Of a DNA stretch of 35,974 nucleotides, positions 1 through 7,945 are shown one piece after another; position 1 is the first letter of the stretch; each line of letters starts with the position of its first letter. The position numbers were made by a program, and so were the translations under genes. Source of the DNA: a virus; the IMG/VR virus record IMGVR_UViG_3300025617_000058, positions 1 to 35,974 of that record; one strand, given 5' to 3'. Under the pieces are notes generated by a model. The model was not told the origin of the DNA, did not search any database, and saw only the letters and a program-made list of their open reading frames with translations.

Positions 1-456
1 ATCATTGCGAAACTTATCAAACAATTCTTTCGTATGCTTGAAGTGAATGTTTGCACGTTTTGACACACCATACCAACCATCTGCGGCAACGCCTGATAGA
101 ACGTGTTTCTCTTTAATATGTGGATAGACATAGAGAAATGGAAAAGTGCATTCTACATGTGTTTTCTTCTTACAGTCATAGTAACGCATCAAACGCAAGA
201 AATCATCTTTCACGTTATTGACAGGAACATCAATCTCGTGGTGATTCCAACCAAATATTTCAGCCGCTTCTTTCGCCGCTAAACTATCTGGCGTTTCTTT
301 ACCATCAACATACATCGTGTATGTGTGTACGTTCTTGCCTAAACGCATTGCTGAAAATGCACACGTTAAACTGTCAACACCACCAGACATTAATACTGCA
401 ACGTCTTTGCTAGGTGCTTCTTCTTCTACGATTTTCGTTATTAATTTATCAATCAT
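1..456 (-). CDS. Asparagine-synthase-like PP-loop ATPase (partial, 3' end outside window)
   Basis: The first 152 codons are present, starting at ATG 456-454, and the frame is still open at base 1. An ATP-pyrophosphatase P-loop SGGVDS lies at residues 24-29, and LSGVAADGWYG near residue 125 matches the second nucleotide-binding motif of asparagine synthetases (LSGxGADExFGG). Family members adenylate aspartate or a related carboxylate so that it can be amidated. There is no N-terminal glutaminase domain: the protein begins directly at the synthetase domain, so it would use free ammonia, a partner amidotransferase, or another substrate. The start overlaps the dCMP deaminase stop (ATGA), so the two are translationally coupled at the distal end of the gene 55 operon. 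The fold is clear; the exact substrate is not. Confidence 0.75.
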   Translation of the reverse strand, partial: MIDKLITKIVEEEAPSKDVAVLMSGGVDSLTCAFSAMRLGKNVHTYTMYVDGKETPDSLAAKEAAEIFGWNHHEIDVPVNNVKDDFLRLMRYYDCKKKTHVECTFPFLYVYPHIKEKHVLSGVAADGWYGVSKRANIHFKHTKELFDKFRND

Positions 457-857
457 AATTTACTGACTTGTACGCCACCCTTCTTTAAAAAGTTAATACC
501 GTCATCACTCTTATAGTAATCTCTGTAATATACAGTCTGAATACCTGCTTGATATATTAACTTTGCACAATCTATACATGGTGAAGCAGTGCAAAACAAA
601 ATAGCATCTTCTGCGCTTTCTGTGCTTCGTGCAATCTTTGTTATCGCATTTGCTTCTGCATGTAAGACTTCTTTTCTAGTTAAACCATTCTCATCTTCAC
701 ATTGATTGGACCACCCGCTTGGCATTCCGTTATAACCGATACTGATAATCTTATCGTTCTTTACAACAACACACCCAACTTTAAGACGCTCGGCAGAAGA
801 CAACTGTGCGTATACTTCTGCGGCGTTCATGTGCGCCTTTGTAAACTTAGGCTTCAT
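453..857 (-). CDS. cd: dCMP deaminase
   Basis: A 134-residue zinc-dependent deoxycytidylate deaminase that converts dCMP to dUMP and so feeds phage dTMP synthesis. The zinc and catalytic signature is complete: H66-A-E68 (in LHAEANAI) and P93-C94-x-x-C97. It is shorter than T4 Cd (about 193 residues) and lacks an insert between the N-terminal helix and HAE, so it resembles compact ComE-type deaminases. The gene overlaps the preceding small gene by 11 bases and the following asparagine-synthase-like gene by 4, fitting one operon with gp46/47. Nucleotide metabolism beside recombination genes is normal in T4-like phages. Confidence 0.93.
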   Translation of the reverse strand: MKPKFTKAHMNAAEVYAQLSSAERLKVGCVVVKNDKIISIGYNGMPSGWSNQCEDENGLTRKEVLHAEANAITKIARSTESAEDAILFCTASPCIDCAKLIYQAGIQTVYYRDYYKSDDGINFLKKGGVQVSKL

Positions 858-1230
858 CAGCGTCTTCTATATCTTCAAATTCACCCTCTTCGATGTTAGG
901 GAAACTACCCTCTTCACCATACTTCTCTGCTTTGAATGTTGACCATAAGTTCAATACTTCATCTGCATGTTCTACAGGTTTAGTCGTAACATCATCTACA
1001 TTCTCTTCTCGCATCATGTTTGAGAGATGAGGATTTACCCATGAATAAAGTTCGCTCTTAGTTTCATCATACCATTCAATCATAACAACTGTATGGTCTT
1101 CGATTTTTGTAACTACACTTAAATGACAATCATAAAGAGATACCCACGCAGGACCAAAATCTTGGTAGCCAAACGGACCACCTTCACAAACTTCAATACC
1201 AACCTTTTCAATTAATTCAATATACTTCAT
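847..1230 (-). CDS. Hypothetical protein, acidic C-terminus
   Basis: A 127-residue protein I do not recognise. It has no membrane segment or signal peptide. Residues 1-65 look like a small globular domain rich in aromatic and beta-forming residues (PFGYQDFGPAWVSLYD, VVMIEWYDE). The last 20 residues are strongly acidic. It is real by context: its start overlaps the upstream stop by 4 bases, its end overlaps dCMP deaminase by 11, and a G-rich ribosome site (GGGGGT) lies 8 bases before ATG. Its place between the deformylase-like gene and dCMP deaminase suggests expression with the early replication and nucleotide genes; no function can be assigned. Confidence 0.75.
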   Translation of the reverse strand: MKYIELIEKVGIEVCEGGPFGYQDFGPAWVSLYDCHLSVVTKIEDHTVVMIEWYDETKSELYSWVNPHLSNMMREENVDDVTTKPVEHADEVLNLWSTFKAEKYGEEGSFPNIEEGEFEDIEDADEA

Positions 1231-1985
1231 ACTATTTTACCCCCATTTATATCTGAATAGTTACCAATAATTTTTTTTCTTTCTTGCTTTGCTCTTGTAA
1301 GAGAAAATGTTTTTGCATTTTTCCAAGAAGCATGACCCCTCGACATTTCCCAACCTTGCAAAAAGTATCTAGCCCAACCACCCTCAAGTTCTTCAAGACA
1401 CTTATTGCCTTCAACATCTAGGTAACTTACAATAATACTTTTTGGTCTTGCAATATTCGGATACAATCCAACGTACCAAGCAGAATATTCTTTTTCTTTT
1501 TCACTCTCAACAGAAGCCTCAATTAATTGAGCATTAAAAAATACTTCATACTCTGGACCAAAAGTGCCAGGGTTCTTTACAACAAATGCATCATACTTTA
1601 ATCCCATCATTTGTGCGTGATACATTTTATCACCATCACCACGACCCTTAGCACGAACAACTAGTATATTTCTTAGTAGTTCTGGTGTCAATCCGAAAGC
1701 GAAATCATCTTCTCTCTGAATTATTGGTGGGTTGTTGAAGTCATAAAATCCACATGGTTTCCAACCCTCCCATTCCTTAGCATAAGTTTGCCCCATACTG
1801 ATATCGTTTTCGTACATAAAGTGAGAGGAAAGTTTACTTGCAATATCTTCTTCTTTTGAACCAAACAGAGGTAGTATACCAGAAAGTTCATATTCGTCTT
1901 TAACTGAGAACTGTTGCTTACCCTTCATCATTTTATCTGCAATTTTATCTGCTAGATTGATTATATTTTTGTTTTCTTCACTCAT
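1227..1985 (-). CDS. Degenerate peptide-deformylase-like protein
   Basis: A 252-residue protein. The span of residues 117-217 follows the peptide deformylase (PDF) fold pattern: an HAQMMGL segment (residues 123-129) where PDFs have GLAAxQ, then YDAFVVKN, FFNAQLIEAS (like INPELLEKS), EYSAW at 166-170, RPKSIIVSYLDVEGN (like PRAEKVKIRALDRDG) and LQGWEMSRG at 209-217. True PDFs need EGCLS and HExxH to bind metal. Here the Cys position is S168, and the two His positions are W212 and R216, with only E213 kept. I infer a catalytically dead homologue. Residues 1-115 are an N-terminal extension not found in normal PDFs (about 170 residues). The gene overlaps gp46 by 4 bases (ATGA), and AAGGA sits upstream. 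Its role is unknown; the homology call is by eye. Confidence 0.6.
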   Translation of the reverse strand: MSEENKNIINLADKIADKMMKGKQQFSVKDEYELSGILPLFGSKEEDIASKLSSHFMYENDISMGQTYAKEWEGWKPCGFYDFNNPPIIQREDDFAFGLTPELLRNILVVRAKGRGDGDKMYHAQMMGLKYDAFVVKNPGTFGPEYEVFFNAQLIEASVESEKEKEYSAWYVGLYPNIARPKSIIVSYLDVEGNKCLEELEGGWARYFLQGWEMSRGHASWKNAKTFSLTRAKQERKKIIGNYSDINGGKIV

Positions 1986-3691
1986 TTTGCTATCCTTGAA
2001 TAATTTTTAACTTTCTCAAACTGAAGGACACTGTGGAACTTATCGAACAACTGGTCCCCTTTGTGTGAGATTACAAAAACATTTGTATCATTACTTATGG
2101 TGTTTAAAATCTTCATAAATTCGTCTGTACCACTACCATCTAAAGAACTATCAAACACTTCGTCTAGTATGAGTAGGTTTGTGTTGATAGAGTTCTTCAT
2201 CTTTGCAACTGCACGCCATGTAAACAGTAGCGACAAATCAATACGCATCTTTTCACCTTCTGAGAAACTATCGTATGAAAAATCATCTCTGTGGCGAGAT
2301 TTAATTGTTTCACTGAATGCTTCATCTAGTTCAAACTGAACAAAGAAGTCCATACTTGAAAGATACTTATTCACTAGTTTGTTGATGATAGGTAGATACT
2401 GTCGAATAATCTTTGTCTTAATACCAGTATCTTTCAACAGACTACCTGCGAAATTACCGATGTACTGCTGGTCAACTAACTTCTCTTTTGCTTTACCTAG
2501 CACATCAATTTTGTTTTGCAAGTCTGCAATTTTATCTTCGTCACCTACTTTATCATCTTCAATCAATTTTGTCAACTGTTTTTGCATTTCGCTGATATAC
2601 TTCTGCAACCCAGAAATGCTAGATTGTTCGACATGCATATCTGTATTCAACGCATTAATCTGCGAATGAACATCTGCAATCTCACTGAGGCGTGTTGTTG
2701 CCTCTTCAAGTTGTACTTCTAACTTTGGTATCGCTGTTGCAATTTCACCAATCTTATCACTGTACTCTTCAATCTTAGTTTCTTTGAAATTCTCTTCAAT
2801 CTGTTGTTGACAAGTAGGACAGTTATCATTCTCTTTGTAAAACATAATCTCTTCATTATGCTTTTTAGTAGTCTTTGTCAACTTAGTTTTCATCGAAACA
2901 ATATTCGACTTCAGGTTACCGACTTTGCTTTCATCGGAAATAGTTCGCTGTAGGTCTTCGATTCCTTCTCTGAGGTCTTCGATTTTTGCTTCATGTGTAG
3001 CAATGCTCGCCTGCGATTTTGTAATCTCTCTCTCATTATTCTTACGTTTCTCTGCATTGTCTGTTTTCAACTCCTGCAAGTATTGACGCTGTAGACGCAC
3101 TTTTTCTTCTGTCAAATCTAATTGATATTGACACTCTTGTAAGTCATTTTTGAGTTTGTTTTGTTTGCTTTTTAGCAAAGAGTTCATAATACTGAAAATC
3201 TCAATATCAAGTAGATTTTCAATAACTTCTCTTCGATTAGATGCAGATAATTGCATGAACGGAGTGAATGATGCACTACCAAGAATTACAACTTGCGTAA
3301 ATGCTTTGTAATTAAGTTTGAGAATATTCTTCTCAAGCATTTCTTGTTGGTCACGCACGTTTGCATTCTGGTCGACATTGATACCATTCAATTCAATATC
3401 AAAGATGTTCTTTTTGATACCTCTGCGTACAAGATAGTTCTTAGTACCGATGCTGAATTCAACTTCAACAAGCGCACCAGACCCATTGATGCTGTTCACC
3501 AACTGGGCTTTACTAATCTTGCGGAACGGTTTACCAAATAGCGCAAAGGTCAACGCATCTAAGATGGTTGACTTACCTGCACCGTTATTACCAACAATTA
3601 GTGTGTTGGGCGAACGGTCAAGTTGCACTTCAGTAAAATGGTTGCCCGTTGAAAGAAAGTTTTTCCAACGTATGTTTTTAAATATAATCAT
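1982..3691 (-). CDS. 46: gp46 recombination endonuclease subunit (Rad50/SbcC-like)
   Basis: A 569-residue SMC-type ATPase that pairs with gp47 to process double-strand ends for recombination-dependent replication and host DNA breakdown. All landmarks are present: Walker A GNNGAGKST (34-42), a long heptad-rich coiled coil (about 170-400) broken by the zinc-hook CPTC (291-294), the ABC signature FSEGE (476-480), and Walker B LLILDEVFD (506-514). The length matches T4 gp46 (560). The start codon overlaps the gp47 stop by 4 bases, so the two subunits are translationally coupled. It lies in the operon headed by gene 55. Confidence 0.97.
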   Translation of the reverse strand: MIIFKNIRWKNFLSTGNHFTEVQLDRSPNTLIVGNNGAGKSTILDALTFALFGKPFRKISKAQLVNSINGSGALVEVEFSIGTKNYLVRRGIKKNIFDIELNGINVDQNANVRDQQEMLEKNILKLNYKAFTQVVILGSASFTPFMQLSASNRREVIENLLDIEIFSIMNSLLKSKQNKLKNDLQECQYQLDLTEEKVRLQRQYLQELKTDNAEKRKNNEREITKSQASIATHEAKIEDLREGIEDLQRTISDESKVGNLKSNIVSMKTKLTKTTKKHNEEIMFYKENDNCPTCQQQIEENFKETKIEEYSDKIGEIATAIPKLEVQLEEATTRLSEIADVHSQINALNTDMHVEQSSISGLQKYISEMQKQLTKLIEDDKVGDEDKIADLQNKIDVLGKAKEKLVDQQYIGNFAGSLLKDTGIKTKIIRQYLPIINKLVNKYLSSMDFFVQFELDEAFSETIKSRHRDDFSYDSFSEGEKMRIDLSLLFTWRAVAKMKNSINTNLLILDEVFDSSLDGSGTDEFMKILNTISNDTNVFVISHKGDQLFDKFHSVLQFEKVKNYSRIAK

Positions 3692-4764
3692 GCAGTCTCT
3701 ACTGTCATAGCCTCTTGATATAAGTTTCGCATCAAAGAATTCAACTTCTTCTTGTCTGCGTCAATTTCAAGGCTGTCAATGTACTTTTCAAGTATCGTCA
3801 ATGTATCGTCAACCTCACTCACAATGTCATCGTCTTCTAGTTCATCCATATTCATATGGTCTTCTACAATAGACAACTGGGCAGGGTCAGTCTTATACAA
3901 CTGGTCAACGAACATATCGAACCAGTATGGGTTGTTCTTAGACTGAACTACTACCTTTATGTTCTTACCAGTATACTCTAAAAGTTTGTCTTTGTCAAGT
4001 TCTAATTCGGAGAATTCTTCAACTGCACTGTCGTTGTAGAAGACTTTTCGGAACATTCTGTACGGATTTCTAATAAATTCGAGGTTACGAGTATCAGTAT
4101 CAAACACATGGAAGCCACGATAATCGTTGTAGTCGGACCAGGTAAGTTCGTACGGATTGCCCAAATAGTAAATACGACCATCATCACTTTTATGATGATA
4201 GTGACCTGTAAATACTGTGTCATAACGATTGAACAAAGACTTATCCATTCCGTGGTCATTCTCAAATCCTTTCATCATAGCAAACCCAGACAACTCTAGG
4301 TGACCCATGAGAATATCCGTTTTTGCAGTTTGAATAAAGTCTAAACTCTCAGTATAGTTGCCAGAACAAATCCAAGGCAACATAGCAATAGGCGTACCAT
4401 CAAACTCAACTACTTTCGCCTCAGGATAAGTGACGATATTAGAATAGTCTGACAATAGTAAGTCTGGTGAGTTTACTTGGTTTGTGTTTTTGTAATATGT
4501 GTCGTGGTTACCAATGAGAGTATGCAATTTAATATTGCGTTCTGCAATTGGGTCGAACCACATTTTCTTTGCACGTTCTAGTGTAGCAAAGTTTACATAC
4601 TTACGTCTATCGAATGTATCACCCAAATCAATAATGGTATCAATGTTATTGTCATCGATATATGGGATTACTACATTAGAATAGAACTGTTCGTAATAGT
4701 CTAAAAAAGCAACACTATCATTCCTAGCACCAAAGTGCTGGTCTGTAATCAACAAAATTTTCAT
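3688..4764 (-). CDS. 47: gp47 recombination endonuclease subunit (Mre11/SbcD-like)
   Basis: A 358-residue metallophosphoesterase, the nuclease partner of gp46. Phosphoesterase motifs appear in order: D8-x-H10, DLGDTFDRR (46-54), GNHD (85-88), GHLE (154-157) and GHYHH (187-191), which supply the two-metal ligands and catalytic histidines. The length is close to T4 gp47 (339). It begins 2 bases after the gene 55 stop and ends in a 4-base overlap with gene 46, giving a compact 55-47-46 transcription unit. No residues appear to be missing from the active site. Confidence 0.97.
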   Translation of the reverse strand: MKILLITDQHFGARNDSVAFLDYYEQFYSNVVIPYIDDNNIDTIIDLGDTFDRRKYVNFATLERAKKMWFDPIAERNIKLHTLIGNHDTYYKNTNQVNSPDLLLSDYSNIVTYPEAKVVEFDGTPIAMLPWICSGNYTESLDFIQTAKTDILMGHLELSGFAMMKGFENDHGMDKSLFNRYDTVFTGHYHHKSDDGRIYYLGNPYELTWSDYNDYRGFHVFDTDTRNLEFIRNPYRMFRKVFYNDSAVEEFSELELDKDKLLEYTGKNIKVVVQSKNNPYWFDMFVDQLYKTDPAQLSIVEDHMNMDELEDDDIVSEVDDTLTILEKYIDSLEIDADKKKLNSLMRNLYQEAMTVETA

Positions 4765-4766
4765 AA

Positions 4767-5357
4767 CTAGTCCTCTTCAGAGTTCTTCAAATCTTCTGCT
4801 TCTTGCTCCGCTATTTCTTGTTCTGCAAGAAGTTTTTCTATTCCACGTTGTTTGCGCTTTTCGTTTTTCTTACGTTTTGTTTCTTCGTATTCGCCGATAA
4901 ATTCTTCCATGTGACCATTTGAGATGTAGTGAATTTCTTCAATATCGTCTGCATGTTCAGCGAGTTCACCGAAAATGTTTGCTTTCTCTGTCGCTTTATA
5001 CTTAATGTATGTTTGACGCTTCTCTTTCTGAATACGTCTAAGGTAAGCATAATAGATAATTTGTGTAAAATATGCAAATGGATTGTTTGATTTTTCTGGA
5101 TTAAAATTGTCAATATATGCAAGGCAATTTTCGATACCGTCTGAAATCATATCGTCTTTGAACGTATAGTTCATAAAGTTGGGTCGATAAGATAGACGCT
5201 GTGCAATCAACAGAAAACATTCACCAACGTATTCTGGTACTCTGGGTCTGTCATCACCCGATGCTTCTGCATCATTTACTACTTCTTTATAAGCCTTGAG
5301 TGCTTCCAAGAACTTCTTATTGTCCACATAATGAACACTTACTTTTTTCTTTGCCAT
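4767..5357 (-). CDS. 55: gp55-type late-transcription sigma factor
   Basis: A 196-residue diverged sigma factor that directs host RNA polymerase to TATAAATA late promoters. Residues about 66-114 (FKDDMISDGIENCLAYIDNF, then NPFAYFTQIIYYAYLRRIQKEKRQ) match sigma region 2, the core-binding and -10-recognising helices. The C-terminal 60 residues are highly charged and probably helical. The length is near T4 gp55 (185). AGGAG lies 10 bases before ATG. It is the first gene after the sigma70-like promoter at 5416-5444, so it should be made early by unmodified host polymerase. It then serves the eight TATAAATA boxes seen elsewhere in the window. Confidence 0.92.
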   Translation of the reverse strand: MAKKKVSVHYVDNKKFLEALKAYKEVVNDAEASGDDRPRVPEYVGECFLLIAQRLSYRPNFMNYTFKDDMISDGIENCLAYIDNFNPEKSNNPFAYFTQIIYYAYLRRIQKEKRQTYIKYKATEKANIFGELAEHADDIEEIHYISNGHMEEFIGEYEETKRKKNEKRKQRGIEKLLAEQEIAEQEAEDLKNSEED

Positions 5358-5415
5358 AATTCAGTTTCTCCTGTTTTGGGTGTATGCCTCCCACGCTTGG
5401 ATTAATATAGTTCAC

Positions 5416-5444
5416 AATATACAACATTCCTGGTTAAATGTCAA
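5416..5444 (-). promoter_or_regulatory. Sigma70-type early promoter for the 55-47-46 operon
   Basis: On the minus strand, TTGACA (5444-5439) is followed by a 17-base spacer and TATATT (5421-5416). This is a near-consensus host sigma70 promoter, 59 bases upstream of the gene 55 ATG, and it fits early expression of the sigma factor and the gp46/47 nuclease. Confidence 0.85.
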
Positions 5445-5528
5445 GGGAATTGTACACTTTTTTGGTAAAATAAATTATTTTGGTAATTGTTGATAACTTT
5501 CCCACTTTTCCCTTGACTTTCCCTTGAC
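5440..5528. repeat. Three copies of CCCTTGAC around the divergent promoters
   Basis: Copies lie at 5510-5517 and 5521-5528 (plus, 11 bases apart, about one helical turn) and at 5440-5447 (minus). Each contains a TTGAC -35 core. The repeats may be promoter duplications or an operator; no binding protein can be named. Confidence 0.5.
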
Positions 5529-5541
5529 AATGGTGTATATT
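5513..5541 (+). promoter_or_regulatory. Divergent sigma70-type promoter on the plus strand
   Basis: TTGACT (5513-5518), a 17-base spacer and TATATT (5536-5541) read toward higher coordinates. The element matches the minus-strand promoter for gene 55 in spacing and -10 box and shares the CCCTTGAC context. No plus-strand gene follows; the transcript would be antisense to the 5601-6035 gene and then uvsW. Confidence 0.55.
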
Positions 5542-5600
5542 ACAGATGTTGAGATGATAATATCTAATTGTATCTACTAATGAATAGTGATTTGGTTGGG

Positions 5601-6035
5601 TCAATGAATAGTCCCATCGCCCTTATTCATTCTCAGCATCGCTTCTAATATGTCTAGTTGCTCATCAGAAGGTTCTTCGATATCGTCTAGGTGTTCAGAA
5701 GTAGTCTTAAATTCATCTACTGGTTCTGGTAGATTTTTCCACTTCTTTCTAATCCCATTATAATATTCTACAAACGATTTCTTCGCATTGAACATGGTTA
5801 CAATACTGTCGTAGTATATAGGGATGAAATCATCATCTGATAAGGGTGAGAACGGTGTGACATTCATCAAACTGTTAGACGGGTCAGCACCATTTAGAAT
5901 GCTAACTAAGAACGCATCTTTAATTAAGATACATTGTTGACCCGAAGGGTCTTCGCCAGAGAATACTTCTCCAACCAAGTCTTCCATATTAGTCAGTTTG
6001 ATTATTTTGACGCCTTGTCTACTAGTTACTTTCAT
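5601..6035 (-). CDS. Conserved hypothetical protein, possibly Sm-like
   Basis: A 144-residue protein of unknown function. Residues 8-48 (VKIIKLTNMEDLVGEVF, then QQCILIKDAFLVSIL) follow the short beta-barrel pattern of Sm-like proteins (hydrophobic strand, turn with Gly and Asp, paired strands). Small proteins of this type occur in marine T4-like phages, but the match is by impression only. The C-terminus is acidic and helical, with no active-site motif. Its ATG overlaps the uvsW stop by 4 bases, so it is translated with uvsW. It is the last gene before the divergent promoter region. Confidence 0.7.
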   Translation of the reverse strand: MKVTSRQGVKIIKLTNMEDLVGEVFSGEDPSGQQCILIKDAFLVSILNGADPSNSLMNVTPFSPLSDDDFIPIYYDSIVTMFNAKKSFVEYYNGIRKKWKNLPEPVDEFKTTSEHLDDIEEPSDEQLDILEAMLRMNKGDGTIH

Positions 6036-7477
6036 ATCTCAATCTTGTATAGTTTAACTTTAAATTTTTCTTCATTATATGTCTTCATTCTCTCTAGGAA
6101 ATGCTCAAGTGTAAAATTCTTACGAGACTTCCATTTCAAATCATCAACTATATCATACAGTGTAGCAACTTTTTTGCTTTCGCTCAATCGTAAACCACGA
6201 CCGATAGATTGAAGATTTCTGATACGAGACTTCGAAGGTGATGCAAAGATAATGTTATGAAGATTACGAATGTTGATTCCTGTTGAGAAAGTACCGAATG
6301 ATGCAACAATGATTGCGTCTTCAGACTGTTCTGTAATCTTTCTAATCTCTTCACGGTCTTCTGCGTCTGTACCACCGTGGATAAAAAATACTTTTCTCTT
6401 ATCCCCTACTCTATTATTTATATCATCAAAAAGCACCCTTCCGTGCTTCTCAACGTATTGAAAGAGTAATAGTGTATTGCCTTCTTGGCTGATTGTCAAG
6501 TTTCTTATGAACCTATTTCTCTTTTCATGTCGTACAAGAAAATCCATTTCTTGCTGATACTTCATTTTAGTGACTTCTTGTCTCTCTGCGTCTGAGTAAT
6601 TTAGCGCAAGTGCTTTAATTCTGAAGTCTGCCAATTGTTTGTTGTCCATCAACTCTTTTGTCGATGTAACTTTTTTGACAGGACCAAAGAGACCTTCTAG
6701 TACAAGTTTATGTGTCTGTGTACCATCTAGTGTACCTGTCAGTCCATAGCGATACTTGCAATCTCTCATCTTTTCAAGCAATGTCATTAGAGACTTCGCT
6801 TTGAACAAGTGTGCTTCATCGCCAATCACAACATCAAACTGGTCAAAGTATTCTTTGTTTAATTTGTAGACTGATTGCCATGTTGATACGATAACTTGCT
6901 TATCTGAAACCTTATCAACGCCTGCCATAACTTTGTGACAGTTTTCATCACTCTCCCAACCATAGTCTTTGAAGTCAGAAACAAGTTGGTGTACAAGTGA
7001 AGTTGTCGGTACAATAATAAGTGTCTTTGCGTGAAACCAACGCACAAGCATGTAGATAATCAACGATTTACCTGATGCTGTTGGTGACAATAGCAAACTG
7101 CGTCTGTTGCGTACTGAATGAACGAATGCTTTATATTGATAATCTCTTGGTTCGAATGGTAGACCTAACGTCTCTGCAAACTCTTTTGCTTCGAATAGAG
7201 AAAATTCATCTGCTTGTTCAAGTCCGTCAAACTCAACTTCATAATCACGTTCATTAGCAAACTTGACTAGGTACTCAACAAGTCCCATATACAGTGTCTT
7301 TGTGTAGACGTTATACAGTCGTATTTTTCCATCCCACATCTTGTTTCGATATGAGGGCATAAACTGATAACCAGGAACTAAGAATGTGAAATAGTCTTGT
7401 ATTTCATACGCTGTTCCTGCTTCACAAATAACCTTAACATGAACTTCATCATGTTTCTGTATAATGATTTTTTCCAT
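6032..7477 (-). CDS. uvsW: UvsW-type RNA-DNA and branch-migration helicase
   Basis: A 481-residue superfamily 2 helicase that unwinds R-loops and migrates branched DNA, shifting the phage from origin-dependent to recombination-dependent replication. An N-terminal DNA-binding domain (1-110) is followed by RDYQYKAF (Q-like motif, 111-118), Walker A SPTASGKS (131-138), DEAH (220-223), the motif III segment LTGTLDG (246-252) and motif VI QSIGRGLRLSE near 430. The length is close to T4 UvsW (503). The ATG overlaps the uvsY stop by one base, and the gene is followed in 4-base overlap by the 144-residue gene. Confidence 0.96.
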   Translation of the reverse strand: MEKIIIQKHDEVHVKVICEAGTAYEIQDYFTFLVPGYQFMPSYRNKMWDGKIRLYNVYTKTLYMGLVEYLVKFANERDYEVEFDGLEQADEFSLFEAKEFAETLGLPFEPRDYQYKAFVHSVRNRRSLLLSPTASGKSLIIYMLVRWFHAKTLIIVPTTSLVHQLVSDFKDYGWESDENCHKVMAGVDKVSDKQVIVSTWQSVYKLNKEYFDQFDVVIGDEAHLFKAKSLMTLLEKMRDCKYRYGLTGTLDGTQTHKLVLEGLFGPVKKVTSTKELMDNKQLADFRIKALALNYSDAERQEVTKMKYQQEMDFLVRHEKRNRFIRNLTISQEGNTLLLFQYVEKHGRVLFDDINNRVGDKRKVFFIHGGTDAEDREEIRKITEQSEDAIIVASFGTFSTGINIRNLHNIIFASPSKSRIRNLQSIGRGLRLSESKKVATLYDIVDDLKWKSRKNFTLEHFLERMKTYNEEKFKVKLYKIEI

Positions 7478-7911
7478 TAAGCACCATTAGTGAACCTGCG
7501 CCAGTCAATCGCATTCTTAATGAGGAACCCACGGTCTCTCAAACTGCGAATGATGTTGTCGCAAAATTCTACTTTTTCTTGTTGATGGGCAATCTTTAGA
7601 GTACGCTCTATGATTTGTTTGTCGGAATCTACATAGCGGGCAATGTCTGCTTTGAGAACTTTTTTGTAGAATGGCTCCCAACCTTGTTCAGCAAGGTCTT
7701 CTTGTGCCATCTCTCCGCTGTAATATTCGTATTTGATTTGCTGAAAGATTTTTAAGTCTGCTTGCAACTTCTTCAGTAGCAATCTTTCAGTAGTGTAAAT
7801 CTTGTAGTATTTTTGATGTAGACGAGGTATCTTCAATGCTTCTTCATCAAGCATGTCATCCTCAATCTTACAATCTTCAAACCACAAATTCTGTATATCT
7901 TCAAGTTTCAT
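7477..7911 (-). CDS. uvsY: UvsY-type recombination mediator
   Basis: A 144-residue homologue of T4 UvsY (137), which loads UvsX recombinase on gp32-coated single-stranded DNA. It shares the opening MKLEDIQ-LW, the central YEYYSGE motif (T4 has LDYYSG), and the C-terminal pattern IIRSLRDRGFLIKNAIDWRRF (T4 has DAIKSRGFAIKHIQDMRAF). It is mainly helical and charged, as expected for the oligomeric mediator. It has its own late promoter 34 bases upstream and directly precedes uvsW, as in T4. Confidence 0.92.
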   Translation of the reverse strand: MKLEDIQNLWFEDCKIEDDMLDEEALKIPRLHQKYYKIYTTERLLLKKLQADLKIFQQIKYEYYSGEMAQEDLAEQGWEPFYKKVLKADIARYVDSDKQIIERTLKIAHQQEKVEFCDNIIRSLRDRGFLIKNAIDWRRFTNGA

Positions 7912-7945
7912 AATAACCTCATTTTAAATAATTCAACTGTACTAC

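Larger units (their letters stand above)
5358..5600. other. Intergenic control region between gene 55 and the 144-residue gene
   Basis: The largest non-coding stretch in the window (243 bases). It is AT-rich and carries the divergent sigma70 promoters, the CCCTTGAC repeats, and part of a direct repeat of AATGAATAGT whose second copy (5603-5612) overlaps the stop of the next gene. I see no tRNA, no strong hairpin and no ORF beyond 22 codons. T4 oriF also lies near uvsY, so an origin here is possible but unsupported. Confidence 0.6.

Noticed and set aside
1228-1241. TAAAATAGTATG shared by the starts of the 127-residue gene and gene 20 (14325-14336)
   Set aside because: Only two copies, in AT-rich leaders; could be chance and lacks the full late box.
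5581-5649. 22-codon plus-strand ORF after the divergent promoter
   Set aside because: It has no ribosome site and lies largely antisense to the 144-residue gene; too short to support.
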